A stretch of 64,000 nucleotides of DNA, taken from NCBI GenBank assembly GCA_028716365.1, contig JAQUPZ010000007.1, forward strand, positions 248,001-312,000, in the 5' to 3' direction. The translations under genes were made by a program, and so were the position numbers. How positions within the stretch are numbered: position 1 is the stretch's first letter; each line of letters begins with the position of its first letter. This stretch comes from Kiritimatiellia bacterium (GTDB lineage: Bacteria > Verrucomicrobiota > Kiritimatiellia > UBA8416 > YA12-FULL-48-11). This document shows, piece by piece, positions 26,211-35,629 of this stretch. Below the pieces are notes generated by a model. It was not told the origin of the DNA, searched no databases, and saw only the letters and a list, made by a program, of their open reading frames with translations.

Positions 26211-27637
26211 AAACGAAGCGGAAATCTATTCAAAAAAATATTATTCGGATGCACACGGCGGCAGCAGCGCTGACAGTCGCGTTTATTACGTCATTGTTCT
26301 GGTACAGCATGGCACCAGGCGCAACAGACACTAGGCTTTTCCCTTTCACCAAGGACGTGACCTTGCCCACCGGGGCGGCAAAGAAGGTTGCAGTCTTCAG
26401 TTTGGACGAGGAAATATTTGCGTCAACGGATGACAGGTATTCAAACATGCGGCTATTCGACGACAAGGATAACGAAAAACCTTTTCTTGTCCGGACAGCA
26501 AGAACGACGAAGACCGAGACGACTGAACACATGGTCGAAATGGAGACTGTAGGTTTCCAGAAACTTCCTGACAACAGGGTTGAGATGATTTATTCAAAGA
26601 GAGAAAAAGACAGGAAGAGGCTGCCGTCGGTGATTGTATTTGTGTCGGCGTTAAAGAATTACGAGAAACAGGTGACGATATGGGGAAGCAATGACCGGGA
26701 TTCATGGCAAATCCTGGTCGAGAACCAGCCGATATTTGATTATTCTAAATTCATTGCTTTGCGAAACTGCAGAATTGAGATCAACGCAGGAAACTTTACC
26801 TACTACAAAATCAATGTTTCTAATATTACGGAGAATCAACAGTCACCGCTTGTAAGTATTGCCCGTGAAACCAGGAATGGCAGTTTAATCAGCGAGGTTG
26901 AAAAGAGCAGTTTCAGGCGTGAAGATTTCCGGATAGACAGGGTGGATTTTTTCGAGAAAAAAGAGACGGCTGTCCGCGATCAGACTCTCAAGCGTTTATA
27001 TTCAGTGAGTGCTTTGAACGTAACGAATAACGTCAAAGAAAAAACGACGGTCATTACTTTTGAAACCTGCAGAACACCAATTATGGCATTGAAAATATTA
27101 ACTGGTTCCTCAAATTTCAGCCGTTCAATCAAGATTGAATGTCCTGAAGACAGGGCAGGGGCGGATGGAGCCTCGCGGTATATTGTGTCTTCCAGTATCA
27201 GCAGGATTGATGTCGGCGGATTTAAACAGGAGAATACACAAGTTGCTTTGGGCAGTGTGATCCGGAATAAAAGGTATCGTATTACGATAAGCAATCAGGA
27301 CAGCCCTCCGTTGGATATTTCCGGAATTGAGGCAGAAGGAGAAATTTGCGAGGCTGTATTCTTTCCTGAACAGTCAGTTGTGTTACGGACTATGTATGGT
27401 GCGAAAAGTGTCGACATTCCAAGCTACGATATTGCACAGGTTCTTGCGAAGGTTGAAAGCGCAGATGCTGATGTTTGTTCCGTTACCATGCAAAAAACAA
27501 ATCCTGCCTATGTCCAGATTGCCAGGCGATACATCGAAGGACGGAAATTGCTTCTTGTGGCAGTTCTGTTAGTGGTTGTTGGACTTGTTTGGGTAATAGC
27601 CAGAGCATCAAGAAGCGTCGATTCGACGAAATTATAG
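26207..27637 (+). CDS. DUF3999-like secreted/membrane-anchored protein
   Basis: GTG start overlaps upstream TGA; signal/TM N-terminus; FPFTKDVTLPTGAAKKVAVFSLDEEIFASTDDRYSNMRLFDDKDNEKPFLVRT; C-terminal TM; adjacency to DUF2339. Confidence 0.7.
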   Translation: MKTKRKSIQKNIIRMHTAAAALTVAFITSLFWYSMAPGATDTRLFPFTKDVTLPTGAAKKVAVFSLDEEIFASTDDRYSNMRLFDDKDNEKPFLVRTARTTKTETTEHMVEMETVGFQKLPDNRVEMIYSKREKDRKRLPSVIVFVSALKNYEKQVTIWGSNDRDSWQILVENQPIFDYSKFIALRNCRIEINAGNFTYYKINVSNITENQQSPLVSIARETRNGSLISEVEKSSFRREDFRIDRVDFFEKKETAVRDQTLKRLYSVSALNVTNNVKEKTTVITFETCRTPIMALKILTGSSNFSRSIKIECPEDRAGADGASRYIVSSSISRIDVGGFKQENTQVALGSVIRNKRYRITISNQDSPPLDISGIEAEGEICEAVFFPEQSVVLRTMYGAKSVDIPSYDIAQVLAKVESADADVCSVTMQKTNPAYVQIARRYIEGRKLLLVAVLLVVVGLVWVIARASRSVDSTKL

Positions 27638-27682
27638 TTAAAATATCTTCATAATTTTTTAAACAATTGGAAGGAGCAAAAT

Positions 27683-28819
27683 ATGTTTCAGAGGATTATT
27701 TTCAGAACCGTTCTTGGTTGTGTGTTAGTAATCTTTTGCGTGGCCGCCGTCAGCACCAATCAGCCACCCCAGTTGAAACCGATATTAAAAGACCCGGCAC
27801 ACGCCAATTTGTCTGACTGGGCTCAGCAACGTAAAGAGATCATCAATCAATGGCTGGCGGCGCTGGGGACACCTGACCGCTATGATTATACACCAGAACA
27901 GAAAATGGCTGAGGAATTTGAGACTCCTGATTTCAAGGGGATCATATATCTGCAGCGTACTGGTCCTGAATCCAGTCAGAAAGTGCTGTTGATGATTCCG
28001 CTTAATCTGAAAAAACCGGCACCCGGTGTAATTATCCCGTTTTATCATCCGGATGGAATGTGCGGTTATGATCTGGCAAATAAAACAAGAACGACAGCTG
28101 AGAAAAATGTAACGTACTTCGGTTTGCATCTGGTAAAGCAGGGATATGTTGTGGCAAGTTGTGAGGCTTATCCTTTCAATCTGATTCCACTGCCGGCCGA
28201 ATGCAAGAACCGCGATGACTTCAAAGTGTGGCGGTTTGCGGCGGATTATTTGAACAAGCGTTATCCATCATGGACTGGAGTAGGCAAACTTACTTATGAT
28301 ACCCGTAAGGCAATCGATCTGCTGGTTTCTTCCGGGCTGGTTGATACAAACAAACTGGCGATAATGGGACATTCATTGGGTGGGAAAATGGCATTTTATA
28401 CCGGATGTCTTGATGAGCGAATAAATGTAATTGTCGGAAATGATTTTGGAATCGGTTGGGATTTCACTAATTGGTCTGATCCCTGGTATTTTGGCGAGAA
28501 ACTTAAGAAGATGCGTGCAGACGGACTTGAGCATCATCAACTTCTGGCCTGTAAAGCTCCGGCACCATTTCTACTAATAGCTGGTCAAACTGATCATGAT
28601 GGCAGCCGGGCATATCTCAATGAGGCGAGAAAAGTTTATGATCTTTATAATGCCGGGAACAATATTGAGTTCATTAATCATAAGTCCGGGCACCGTCCAT
28701 CTTGGGACGCTCTTAGACGTACCTATGTATGGATGGCGGAAAAACTGGGAATTCCGCAACCGGATCTAAAGTTTCTCGACGAGTTGGAACAGCAGGAGTC
28801 ACAGGCAAAGAAAAAATGA
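27683..28819 (+). CDS. Secreted alpha/beta hydrolase (dienelactone hydrolase/acetyl xylan esterase-like)
   Basis: Signal peptide; LAIMGHSLGGKMAFYTGCLDERI; C-terminal GHRPSWDALRRTYVWM. Confidence 0.78.
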   Translation: MFQRIIFRTVLGCVLVIFCVAAVSTNQPPQLKPILKDPAHANLSDWAQQRKEIINQWLAALGTPDRYDYTPEQKMAEEFETPDFKGIIYLQRTGPESSQKVLLMIPLNLKKPAPGVIIPFYHPDGMCGYDLANKTRTTAEKNVTYFGLHLVKQGYVVASCEAYPFNLIPLPAECKNRDDFKVWRFAADYLNKRYPSWTGVGKLTYDTRKAIDLLVSSGLVDTNKLAIMGHSLGGKMAFYTGCLDERINVIVGNDFGIGWDFTNWSDPWYFGEKLKKMRADGLEHHQLLACKAPAPFLLIAGQTDHDGSRAYLNEARKVYDLYNAGNNIEFINHKSGHRPSWDALRRTYVWMAEKLGIPQPDLKFLDELEQQESQAKKK

Positions 28820-28840
28820 AACTCTACAGACTGAAGCTTC

Positions 28841-28878
28841 TTTGCCGTTGACACTTTATGGGTTGGTGTGCAGAATTC
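28841..28878 (+). promoter_or_regulatory. Copy 1 of a recurrent promoter-like motif
   Basis: TTTGCCGTTGACACTTTATGGGTTGGTGTGCAGAATTC; TTGACA (28848-28853)-N17-CAGAAT (28871-28876). Confidence 0.6.
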
Positions 28879-28924
28879 TTTCAACAAAACGAATCCTTGT
28901 GATCTTCCGCGAAAGGAGCAAAAC

Positions 28925-31900
28925 ATGTTCCGTCGAATTCGAATCTATTTCAAAAGCTGGTTTCTTTGTTTATGGTTAATTTTCTGTGTTGTGACCGTCA
29001 GTAGTACAGTGGCTGCGCAATCTTCGGGGCTCTCAGCATCAACTGACTTGATCCTGCAAAAAGGCAAGATTAATGGCGGTTTATGCGTTCAAATTGGTTG
29101 TGATGATATCGCAATACCTCTTGAACTTGCGCGTACCGGTCGTTTCCTTGCACAGATACTCGATACGGATGCTACCCGTGTGGGTCGAGCCCGGGACCAA
29201 ATACATTCCCAGGGGGCTTACGGCCTTGTTTCGGTGGATACGATCAAATCTCCTGCGAAATTACCATATACTGAAAACCTCGTTGATTTATTGATTATCC
29301 GGTCCGGCCCGGCGTTAAATAATGTTTTGTTTGCCGAAGTGACCCGTGTGTTGAGACCGGGTGGAATTGTTGTTCTGATAAACACAGAGGGAAAGGAATC
29401 CGTATTAAAAGAAGCAGGGTTTCAAGATGTAGGTACATTGCAAGCGGATAAGCCATGTTTGGCAGGTTGTAAACCGCGGCCAGTGACAATGGGTGATTGG
29501 ACACATCCCCGACACAGTGCCGATGGTAATACGGTTTCCAGTGATACGCTGGTGGGTCCGCCCCGCCGTGTTCGATGGGTGACTGGCCCTGAACGTGAGA
29601 ACAGCCGTTTAATCACGTCTGCCGGGATGAATTTTTATGCCGACATTCTTGCGCGGGATTCATTCAATGGCCTTCGAATCTGGCAGCGTCCGCTAAAGGC
29701 CAGTGGACCGGCGATTCCAGTGGCGGAAGGCGGGTTGTTATTTGTAGTTACTGAGAAGAAACTTCTGGCCCTTGATGGTATCACTGGTACAACCGTTCGA
29801 GAATATCCTGAAGCCGGCACGCCAAGGGATTTAATGGTGACCAATGGTGTGTTGGTTGCTGTTGATGCCATGTCAATCAAGGCACTGGATGTTGCAACGG
29901 GTAAATTACGATGGAAATTCGATGTATCGGATCCACGTTCTGTGATTGCCGGTGATAATGCGGTTTATTTCTTGAAGGGTTCCCTGCTGAGTTTTGTAAG
30001 ACCCGAGGTGGTCAGTCTTGATTTGAATAACGGTCAGGTTCGTTGGCAGAAAAAAGATTATCCTTGGAATCCTCTGGGCCCGGGTATCCGCCGGATGGTT
30101 TATCACCGTGGATTGCTGGTTTATGAAGTATCCACGCTGAATAATGACAAGCCGGGTAATTCGATTCATGTCGTATCCGCTGATGATGGTCATCTGCTCT
30201 GGAGTCGTGAATTTATTCCAAGCATGAACCATGTGAAACAGGCAAGAGCGATGTTTATTGACGATATGTTGTGGGTGTTGGATCACCTTACCGCCATGGC
30301 ATTGGATCCGAAAACAGGGGAAGTGAAGAAAAAGTTTCCAGCCGGCCTTTGCCATTGTTTTCCTCCGGTAGCAACCCCGCGATACATGTTTTCCGGCGAA
30401 ATGGAATTGACGGATCTGAACAGCGGCCTGCTTGATGCCAATCGGATCACCAAGGCGAATTGCAGTCCGGATTACGGATGGATACCAGCCGACGGATTGA
30501 TTTATGTCTGTCCAAAGCACTGTGTTTGCTGGCCTATGCTGCGCGGGTTCCTGGCCATGGCGCCTGCTTTGCCAGGCAGCAGTATTAAGAAAGATGTCAG
30601 ACCGGCCGATTTTGTATTCGAAAAAGGAGTTAATACGTCGATCTCGAACATTTCAGCACCTGCCGATGAATGGCCATGTTATCGTCGGGATTCATGGCGA
30701 AGTGGCAGTATTTCCACGCCGGTTCCGGCGCAACTGAAACCTTTATGGACAGCAAAAATGGGTGACTGGCCGGAAGGAACTATTGTTGAAGACTGGCGCG
30801 ATAACCCGTTTATACGTGGTCCGGTTACTGCTCCGGTAGTTGCATGTGGTAAAGTGTTTGTGGCCCGACCTGATGCGCATCAAATTGTGGCCTTGGATAT
30901 GCAGTCAGGGGAAGTCAAGTGGCGCTTTACGGCCAACGGTCGCATTGATACGGCGCCGACGATCCATCGCGGGTTATGTCTGTTTGGTACAAAAAGTGGT
31001 TGGGTCTATTGCCTGAATGCCGGAGACGGGCAGCAGATATGGCGGTTACGTACGGCACCAAACGATGAACGAATTATTGCCTATGGTCAGATTGAATCAC
31101 CGTGGCCGGTACCGGGCAGTGTACTGGTCGTGGATAACGTGGCATATTTTGCGGCCGGACGTCATCCGCTTGCCGATGGAGGTATTCTTGTGTTTGCTGT
31201 GGAGCCTTCCAGCGGCAAAATCCGCTGGGTAAAACGACTCGATTCGCTGACGAACAAGCATTTTTATGGTACTGTCGGCAAACATTTCTATGCTTCCAAC
31301 AGCCTTGAATTCGATAATTTCAATCTTCTTCAGCAGGAAGATGATTCAGTCTCCATGTCGCGCTGGTTGTTCAATCGTGAGAATGGCCAGATGAACTCTA
31401 AGTTAAAGGATGCGTTCCTTCTGGCCAAAACGGGCGGATCCGGTGTGATGGTCCAGCGTGCATGCTGGGGTTATGCACCCCGTCACATGCCACGTCATAG
31501 ACGCGAAACACCTACACGCGGGCTGTCGGTTTTCCGTGACAACACGCTCCTTGGCAGTCTGGATGACGGACGTACTGTTTATCGCAGGGATTTTCATCTC
31601 GACCGTGCTGAGAAATTTGATCCGACATGGTTGACCGGTTGGGCTGCCGGCGAAAATGCCAACAAAGGAATCGGAGAATTCTGGTTGAGTCACCGTCTAT
31701 TTAAAAAGGCAACTTGGTCAGTTCCCATTTTTACCGAGGATGAACCGAAACAGAAAGTGGCGGCAATGGTACTGGCGGGCGACCGCCTGTTTACTGTGGG
31801 CATAGAAGGTGGCCTGACGGTCATGTCGACAACTGATGGTGGGGTCATTACTCGCATGCCTTTGGAAAAACCTGTTTGGGATGGCATGGCCGCAGCTGGT

Positions 31901-31957
31901 GGAAAGTTGTTTGTGTCCACACAGAATGGAGATGTGATCTGCCTGGGTGGAGAATAG
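28925..31957 (+). CDS. Secreted PQQ-like beta-propeller protein with N-terminal methyltransferase-like domain
   Basis: Signal peptide; GGLCVQIGCDDIAIPLELARTGRF...VTRVLRPGGIVVLIN (Rossmann MTase-like); PQQ-type repeats (LALDGITGTTVREY, KALDVATGKLRWKF, ALDMQSGEVKWRF, YCLNAGDGQQIWRLRT). Confidence 0.82.
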   Translation: MFRRIRIYFKSWFLCLWLIFCVVTVSSTVAAQSSGLSASTDLILQKGKINGGLCVQIGCDDIAIPLELARTGRFLAQILDTDATRVGRARDQIHSQGAYGLVSVDTIKSPAKLPYTENLVDLLIIRSGPALNNVLFAEVTRVLRPGGIVVLINTEGKESVLKEAGFQDVGTLQADKPCLAGCKPRPVTMGDWTHPRHSADGNTVSSDTLVGPPRRVRWVTGPERENSRLITSAGMNFYADILARDSFNGLRIWQRPLKASGPAIPVAEGGLLFVVTEKKLLALDGITGTTVREYPEAGTPRDLMVTNGVLVAVDAMSIKALDVATGKLRWKFDVSDPRSVIAGDNAVYFLKGSLLSFVRPEVVSLDLNNGQVRWQKKDYPWNPLGPGIRRMVYHRGLLVYEVSTLNNDKPGNSIHVVSADDGHLLWSREFIPSMNHVKQARAMFIDDMLWVLDHLTAMALDPKTGEVKKKFPAGLCHCFPPVATPRYMFSGEMELTDLNSGLLDANRITKANCSPDYGWIPADGLIYVCPKHCVCWPMLRGFLAMAPALPGSSIKKDVRPADFVFEKGVNTSISNISAPADEWPCYRRDSWRSGSISTPVPAQLKPLWTAKMGDWPEGTIVEDWRDNPFIRGPVTAPVVACGKVFVARPDAHQIVALDMQSGEVKWRFTANGRIDTAPTIHRGLCLFGTKSGWVYCLNAGDGQQIWRLRTAPNDERIIAYGQIESPWPVPGSVLVVDNVAYFAAGRHPLADGGILVFAVEPSSGKIRWVKRLDSLTNKHFYGTVGKHFYASNSLEFDNFNLLQQEDDSVSMSRWLFNRENGQMNSKLKDAFLLAKTGGSGVMVQRACWGYAPRHMPRHRRETPTRGLSVFRDNTLLGSLDDGRTVYRRDFHLDRAEKFDPTWLTGWAAGENANKGIGEFWLSHRLFKKATWSVPIFTEDEPKQKVAAMVLAGDRLFTVGIEGGLTVMSTTDGGVITRMPLEKPVWDGMAAAGGKLFVSTQNGDVICLGGE

Positions 31958-31964
31958 GACGTAC

Positions 31965-32825
31965 ATGAAATACATATCCATTCTGTTATGCGGTTGTGTG
32001 TTCATATCTGTTTCATGTCTTAATAACTTTGCCACAGAGAAAATGCCGGCAGGCTGCATAGTCACAAATATTTCCTATTATGACGAGAACGACCTTGCAA
32101 GCGCTGATGATTACCAGAAAGAACAGTGCAGACTGGATCTTTGTTATCCGACAAACAAAACCGGGTTTGCCACAGTAGTGTGGTTTCACGGCGGTGGACT
32201 TACCAAAGGACGTCGTCACTTTCCTGCACTGAAAGCGCCGGAAATTGCAATTGCAGCTGTAGGCTACCGTCTTTCACCAAAGGGCAAGTTGCCTTCATTT
32301 ATAGAAGATGCTGCAGCAGCCACAGCCTGGGTGATAAGGAATATCGGGCAATACGGCGGAGACTCCAACAAGGTGTTCATTTCAGGCCATTCGGCAGGTG
32401 GTTACCTTACGGCAATGATCGGTATGGATCCAAAGTGGTTGGCAGCCTGCGGCATTTCAAACCAACAACTTGCGGGTTTGATCCCCGTCAGTGCACAGGT
32501 GACAACCCATTTCCATGTGAAAAAACTCCGTGGCGACAAAGGCCCCGAATACCGTCCTATAATTGATGAATACGCTCCACTCTATCACAGCGCCAGTAAT
32601 CTGCCTCCTATCTGCCTGATTCTTGGCGACAGGAAGATCGAATATAAGAACCGTGTCGAGGAGAACGAACTACTTGCTGCAAGTCTGCGTAATCTTGGCC
32701 ATCCGTGTGTCGAATTCTACGAGATGGGTGGACTCGATCACGGCACGGTGGGAGAAGGCGGAATGGTTGTCATGCGCCAGTTCATCAGGAAAATCCTCAA
32801 AACAATGAATTCCCGGACAAGGTAA
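31965..32825 (+). CDS. Secreted alpha/beta hydrolase (esterase/lipase-like)
   Basis: Signal peptide; VVWFHGGGLTKGRR oxyanion-hole motif; VFISGHSAGGYLTAMIG; DHGTV. Confidence 0.85.
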   Translation: MKYISILLCGCVFISVSCLNNFATEKMPAGCIVTNISYYDENDLASADDYQKEQCRLDLCYPTNKTGFATVVWFHGGGLTKGRRHFPALKAPEIAIAAVGYRLSPKGKLPSFIEDAAAATAWVIRNIGQYGGDSNKVFISGHSAGGYLTAMIGMDPKWLAACGISNQQLAGLIPVSAQVTTHFHVKKLRGDKGPEYRPIIDEYAPLYHSASNLPPICLILGDRKIEYKNRVEENELLAASLRNLGHPCVEFYEMGGLDHGTVGEGGMVVMRQFIRKILKTMNSRTR

Positions 32826-32854
32826 AGTGAAATACAACAAAAGGAGAACCAGCA

Positions 32855-34354
32855 ATGAATCGACGTGAATTTATTAAAACCGGTGTGGGTGCTACAACCG
32901 GAGCGGCGCTTGTTTCCGGATGTGCGAACATATCTATTCATTCCAATATTTCACCAATAAATACAGGGACACCGGCCATTCTCAGTTCGTATACAGCGCA
33001 GGATCAACGACGGAGGCTGGAAAACATTGGCATGGCTCACCGCGCCATCCGTAACTGCATGCGTCAACATCTGATTACGGATTATCTACCGGGCCATTGT
33101 GTCTATAATCTCGGTGAGTATCCGGCCCGTAAACCGTGGGATCCGGACGATTGGGACGAACGGGAGTTGGATAAGCTGCGTGACGATGGTATCCGTCTAA
33201 TCCAGTTGCACGAGGAATGGAATGATTCGCAGCGGCTCAATGGTGCCGACAAATATTCGCCGGTGAATCCCGCCGGGTTCCGGCGGTTTGTGGACATGGT
33301 TCACAGGAGAGGGATGAAGCTCATAGTGTATGTTTCCACCGGTTTTTTCCAGCGGACTGATCCTGATTTCCGCGAAGAATGGGCGCGCAAGCAGGACCTC
33401 GTTGAGATTTACTTCCGCTATGCGCGGTGTTCGCCGGCCAGTCCGGCTTGGCGCGCGTATTTGTTGCCGCGGCTGATGCGCATTCTCGACGATTATGGTG
33501 TAGACGGTTTGTACAACGATGCGGGTTACATCAAGCTCTGGAACAACCGCCAGCCGCCGACGCAGGACGAGGTGATGGCGTTCGACGAGAGCCTGACGAA
33601 CGACGGCGCAGAGTGTGACCTGCTGGCGCTCATCTATGCCGAGGTTAAACGTCGCGGCGGGCTGGTCAAGCTCCACATTAGTGGAACCAACCGGCCGCAG
33701 ACCGATCTGAAGGTTTATGATTATCTCTGGGTCGGCGAAGGTGGCCGAGATGGCGACAAGTTGCGCGAGATCGTCAAGAACCATCCGCCATACGTCGCGC
33801 CGTGTCTCGACATGAGCCGCGCGAAAATTGACAGCGAAGACGAATTATATCTGCACACGATTCCTTACATGCAGTTCCCCGTGTTACTGGCGGGTCGGCC
33901 ATTCACGGGCGAGCGCGCAATGGTGCCCGGTATCAACTATCCGCCGGAGGAGAAATGCTTCTGGACGCGCCACCTGCGCGCAATGGCTAAACATTACAAA
34001 GAGCACCCGGATGGCCCGCACAGTTACGGTTGGTGGGACTCATGCCCCGGCCGCCCCGAGGCACGCCTGACGCACGCGCGCTGGCTCAAACAGTATCTGC
34101 CAATGGTTGAGGAGGGTACATATGCCTGGCTGGAGATTGCCGACTCCGACCTGTTTACAGGGGCATTGCCCAAGGGGCTGTGTGCATCGGTTTTTGCTAA
34201 TCGGGAATTATATCTGGTGCTCGCAAATTATGAGCAGACCGCAGTAAGTGTCGCAACGAGGGATGCCTATATACAGGTTACTGGTTCTTCTGCTGAACCC
34301 AAAAAGGAATGGAATATTCCGGGACGTTCGCTCCGGATCCTAAGGCATTCGTAA
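32855..34354 (+). CDS. Putative secreted TIM-barrel glycoside hydrolase-like protein
   Basis: MNRREFIKTGVGATTGAALVSGCA (Tat/lipoprotein-like N-terminus); barrel-like RRGMKLIVYVSTGFFQ, DYGVDGLYNDAGYIKLWNN. Confidence 0.55.
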   Translation: MNRREFIKTGVGATTGAALVSGCANISIHSNISPINTGTPAILSSYTAQDQRRRLENIGMAHRAIRNCMRQHLITDYLPGHCVYNLGEYPARKPWDPDDWDERELDKLRDDGIRLIQLHEEWNDSQRLNGADKYSPVNPAGFRRFVDMVHRRGMKLIVYVSTGFFQRTDPDFREEWARKQDLVEIYFRYARCSPASPAWRAYLLPRLMRILDDYGVDGLYNDAGYIKLWNNRQPPTQDEVMAFDESLTNDGAECDLLALIYAEVKRRGGLVKLHISGTNRPQTDLKVYDYLWVGEGGRDGDKLREIVKNHPPYVAPCLDMSRAKIDSEDELYLHTIPYMQFPVLLAGRPFTGERAMVPGINYPPEEKCFWTRHLRAMAKHYKEHPDGPHSYGWWDSCPGRPEARLTHARWLKQYLPMVEEGTYAWLEIADSDLFTGALPKGLCASVFANRELYLVLANYEQTAVSVATRDAYIQVTGSSAEPKKEWNIPGRSLRILRHS

Positions 34355-34368
34355 CTTCGCAAACAGTT

Positions 34369-34407
34369 TTTGCCGTTGACACTTGGGATATGTCGGTGCC
34401 AGAATTC
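34369..34407 (+). promoter_or_regulatory. Copy 2 of a recurrent promoter-like motif
   Basis: TTTGCCGTTGACACTTGGGATATGTCGGTGCCAGAATTC; TTGACA (34376-34381)-N18-CAGAAT. Confidence 0.6.
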
Positions 34408-34502
34408 AGTTAAAAGGTAGTAATATAAGGTATATTACTCCGATTTCAGCGTTACATAATCCATAGTGGTACAATTATAAACCATTAAGAAAGGATCAGG
34501 AT

Positions 34503-35525
34503 ATGATCAACGTAGGTATTGTAGGTCTTGGCTTCATGGGCGTAACACATATCAAAGCGTATCGAAAAATCCAGGGAGTTCGTATTGCCGGGATCTGTGA
34601 TGCAGTACGCCTGCCGGTTGACGGCGATTTCTCGAAAATCAGTGGTAATATCGGTGATTCCGATCCTGTCAAACTCGATATGAGTCAGGTAAAGGCCACA
34701 AAGAATATGGATGATCTGCTGAAAGATCCGTCCATCGATCTGATCGATCTTTGTGTTCCAACGCTAGCACATGCGAAGCTGGCGGTTACCGCACTCAAAG
34801 CTGGGAAACATGTTATGTGTGAAAAGCCGATGGCGCGGAATGCGACCCAAGCCCGTGAAATTGCAGATGCAGCGGCATCGGCAAAAGGTTTCTTTATGCC
34901 AGGCATGTGTCTTCGTTTCTGGCCGGAGTGGGCGTGGGTGAAGAAGGCGATGGATAATAAAGCGTATGGACGCGTACTTGCCGCGCGTTTCCGTCGTGTT
35001 GGTACTGTGCCGACATGGGGGAAGGAACATTTCCTGGACGGTACTAAATCCGGCGGTGCGTTACTGGATTTGCATATTCACGATACGGATTTTGTGCAAT
35101 TCTGTTTCGGCCGGCCAAAAGCAGTGTTTTCCACTGGGTTCACTCTTCTCAGCGGTGCAATTGACCATGTTGTTACGCAATACCAGGTGGAAAGTGGAGC
35201 ATGTGTTTCGGCAGAGGGCGGCTGGGTGATGACCGATGGCTTTAGCTTCAATATGGCTTATACATTTATTTTTGAGAATGCCACGGTGGACTATGATCTT
35301 ACGCGAGGTGCGGATGCATTGCGCCTGTTTGAAAAGGGACAGAGCCCGCGTACCATTAAATGTGAAGGCGGTGACGGATATATCGGTGAGCTCAGTCACA
35401 TGGTCGAATGTATCAACACAAAACGTCCGCCAAGTATTGTAACAGCACGCGACGGTCAGAGCGCGGTGGAAATCTGCGAAGCTGAAGAGAAGTCGATTAA
35501 AACCGGAAAGTTAGTCCGGTTATAA
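34503..35525 (+). CDS. Gfo/Idh/MocA family oxidoreductase
   Basis: VGIVGLGFMGVTHIKAYRKIQGVRIAGICD; GKHVMCEKPMARNATQAREIADAA. Confidence 0.93.
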   Translation: MINVGIVGLGFMGVTHIKAYRKIQGVRIAGICDAVRLPVDGDFSKISGNIGDSDPVKLDMSQVKATKNMDDLLKDPSIDLIDLCVPTLAHAKLAVTALKAGKHVMCEKPMARNATQAREIADAAASAKGFFMPGMCLRFWPEWAWVKKAMDNKAYGRVLAARFRRVGTVPTWGKEHFLDGTKSGGALLDLHIHDTDFVQFCFGRPKAVFSTGFTLLSGAIDHVVTQYQVESGACVSAEGGWVMTDGFSFNMAYTFIFENATVDYDLTRGADALRLFEKGQSPRTIKCEGGDGYIGELSHMVECINTKRPPSIVTARDGQSAVEICEAEEKSIKTGKLVRL

Positions 35526-35558
35526 GAAAATTTTATGGGCCAAATCCCGTAAAATTTC
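35526..35558 (+). terminator. Hairpin, possible bidirectional terminator
   Basis: AAATTTTATGGG-CCAAAT-CCCGTAAAATTT: 12-bp stem with one G-U; directly after the 35525 stop. Confidence 0.55.
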
Positions 35559-35629
35559 TCGTCAGTCCGCCGTGTTTATGGATTATAATTTTCATCTGCG
35601 TCGGTATTTTGCCCGATGGCAGATGATGT

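Noticed and set aside
33197-33784. Minus-strand ORF of 195 aa opposite the TIM-barrel gene
   Set aside because: Antisense shadow in a locally GC-rich stretch; the plus-strand gene has signal peptide and fold features.
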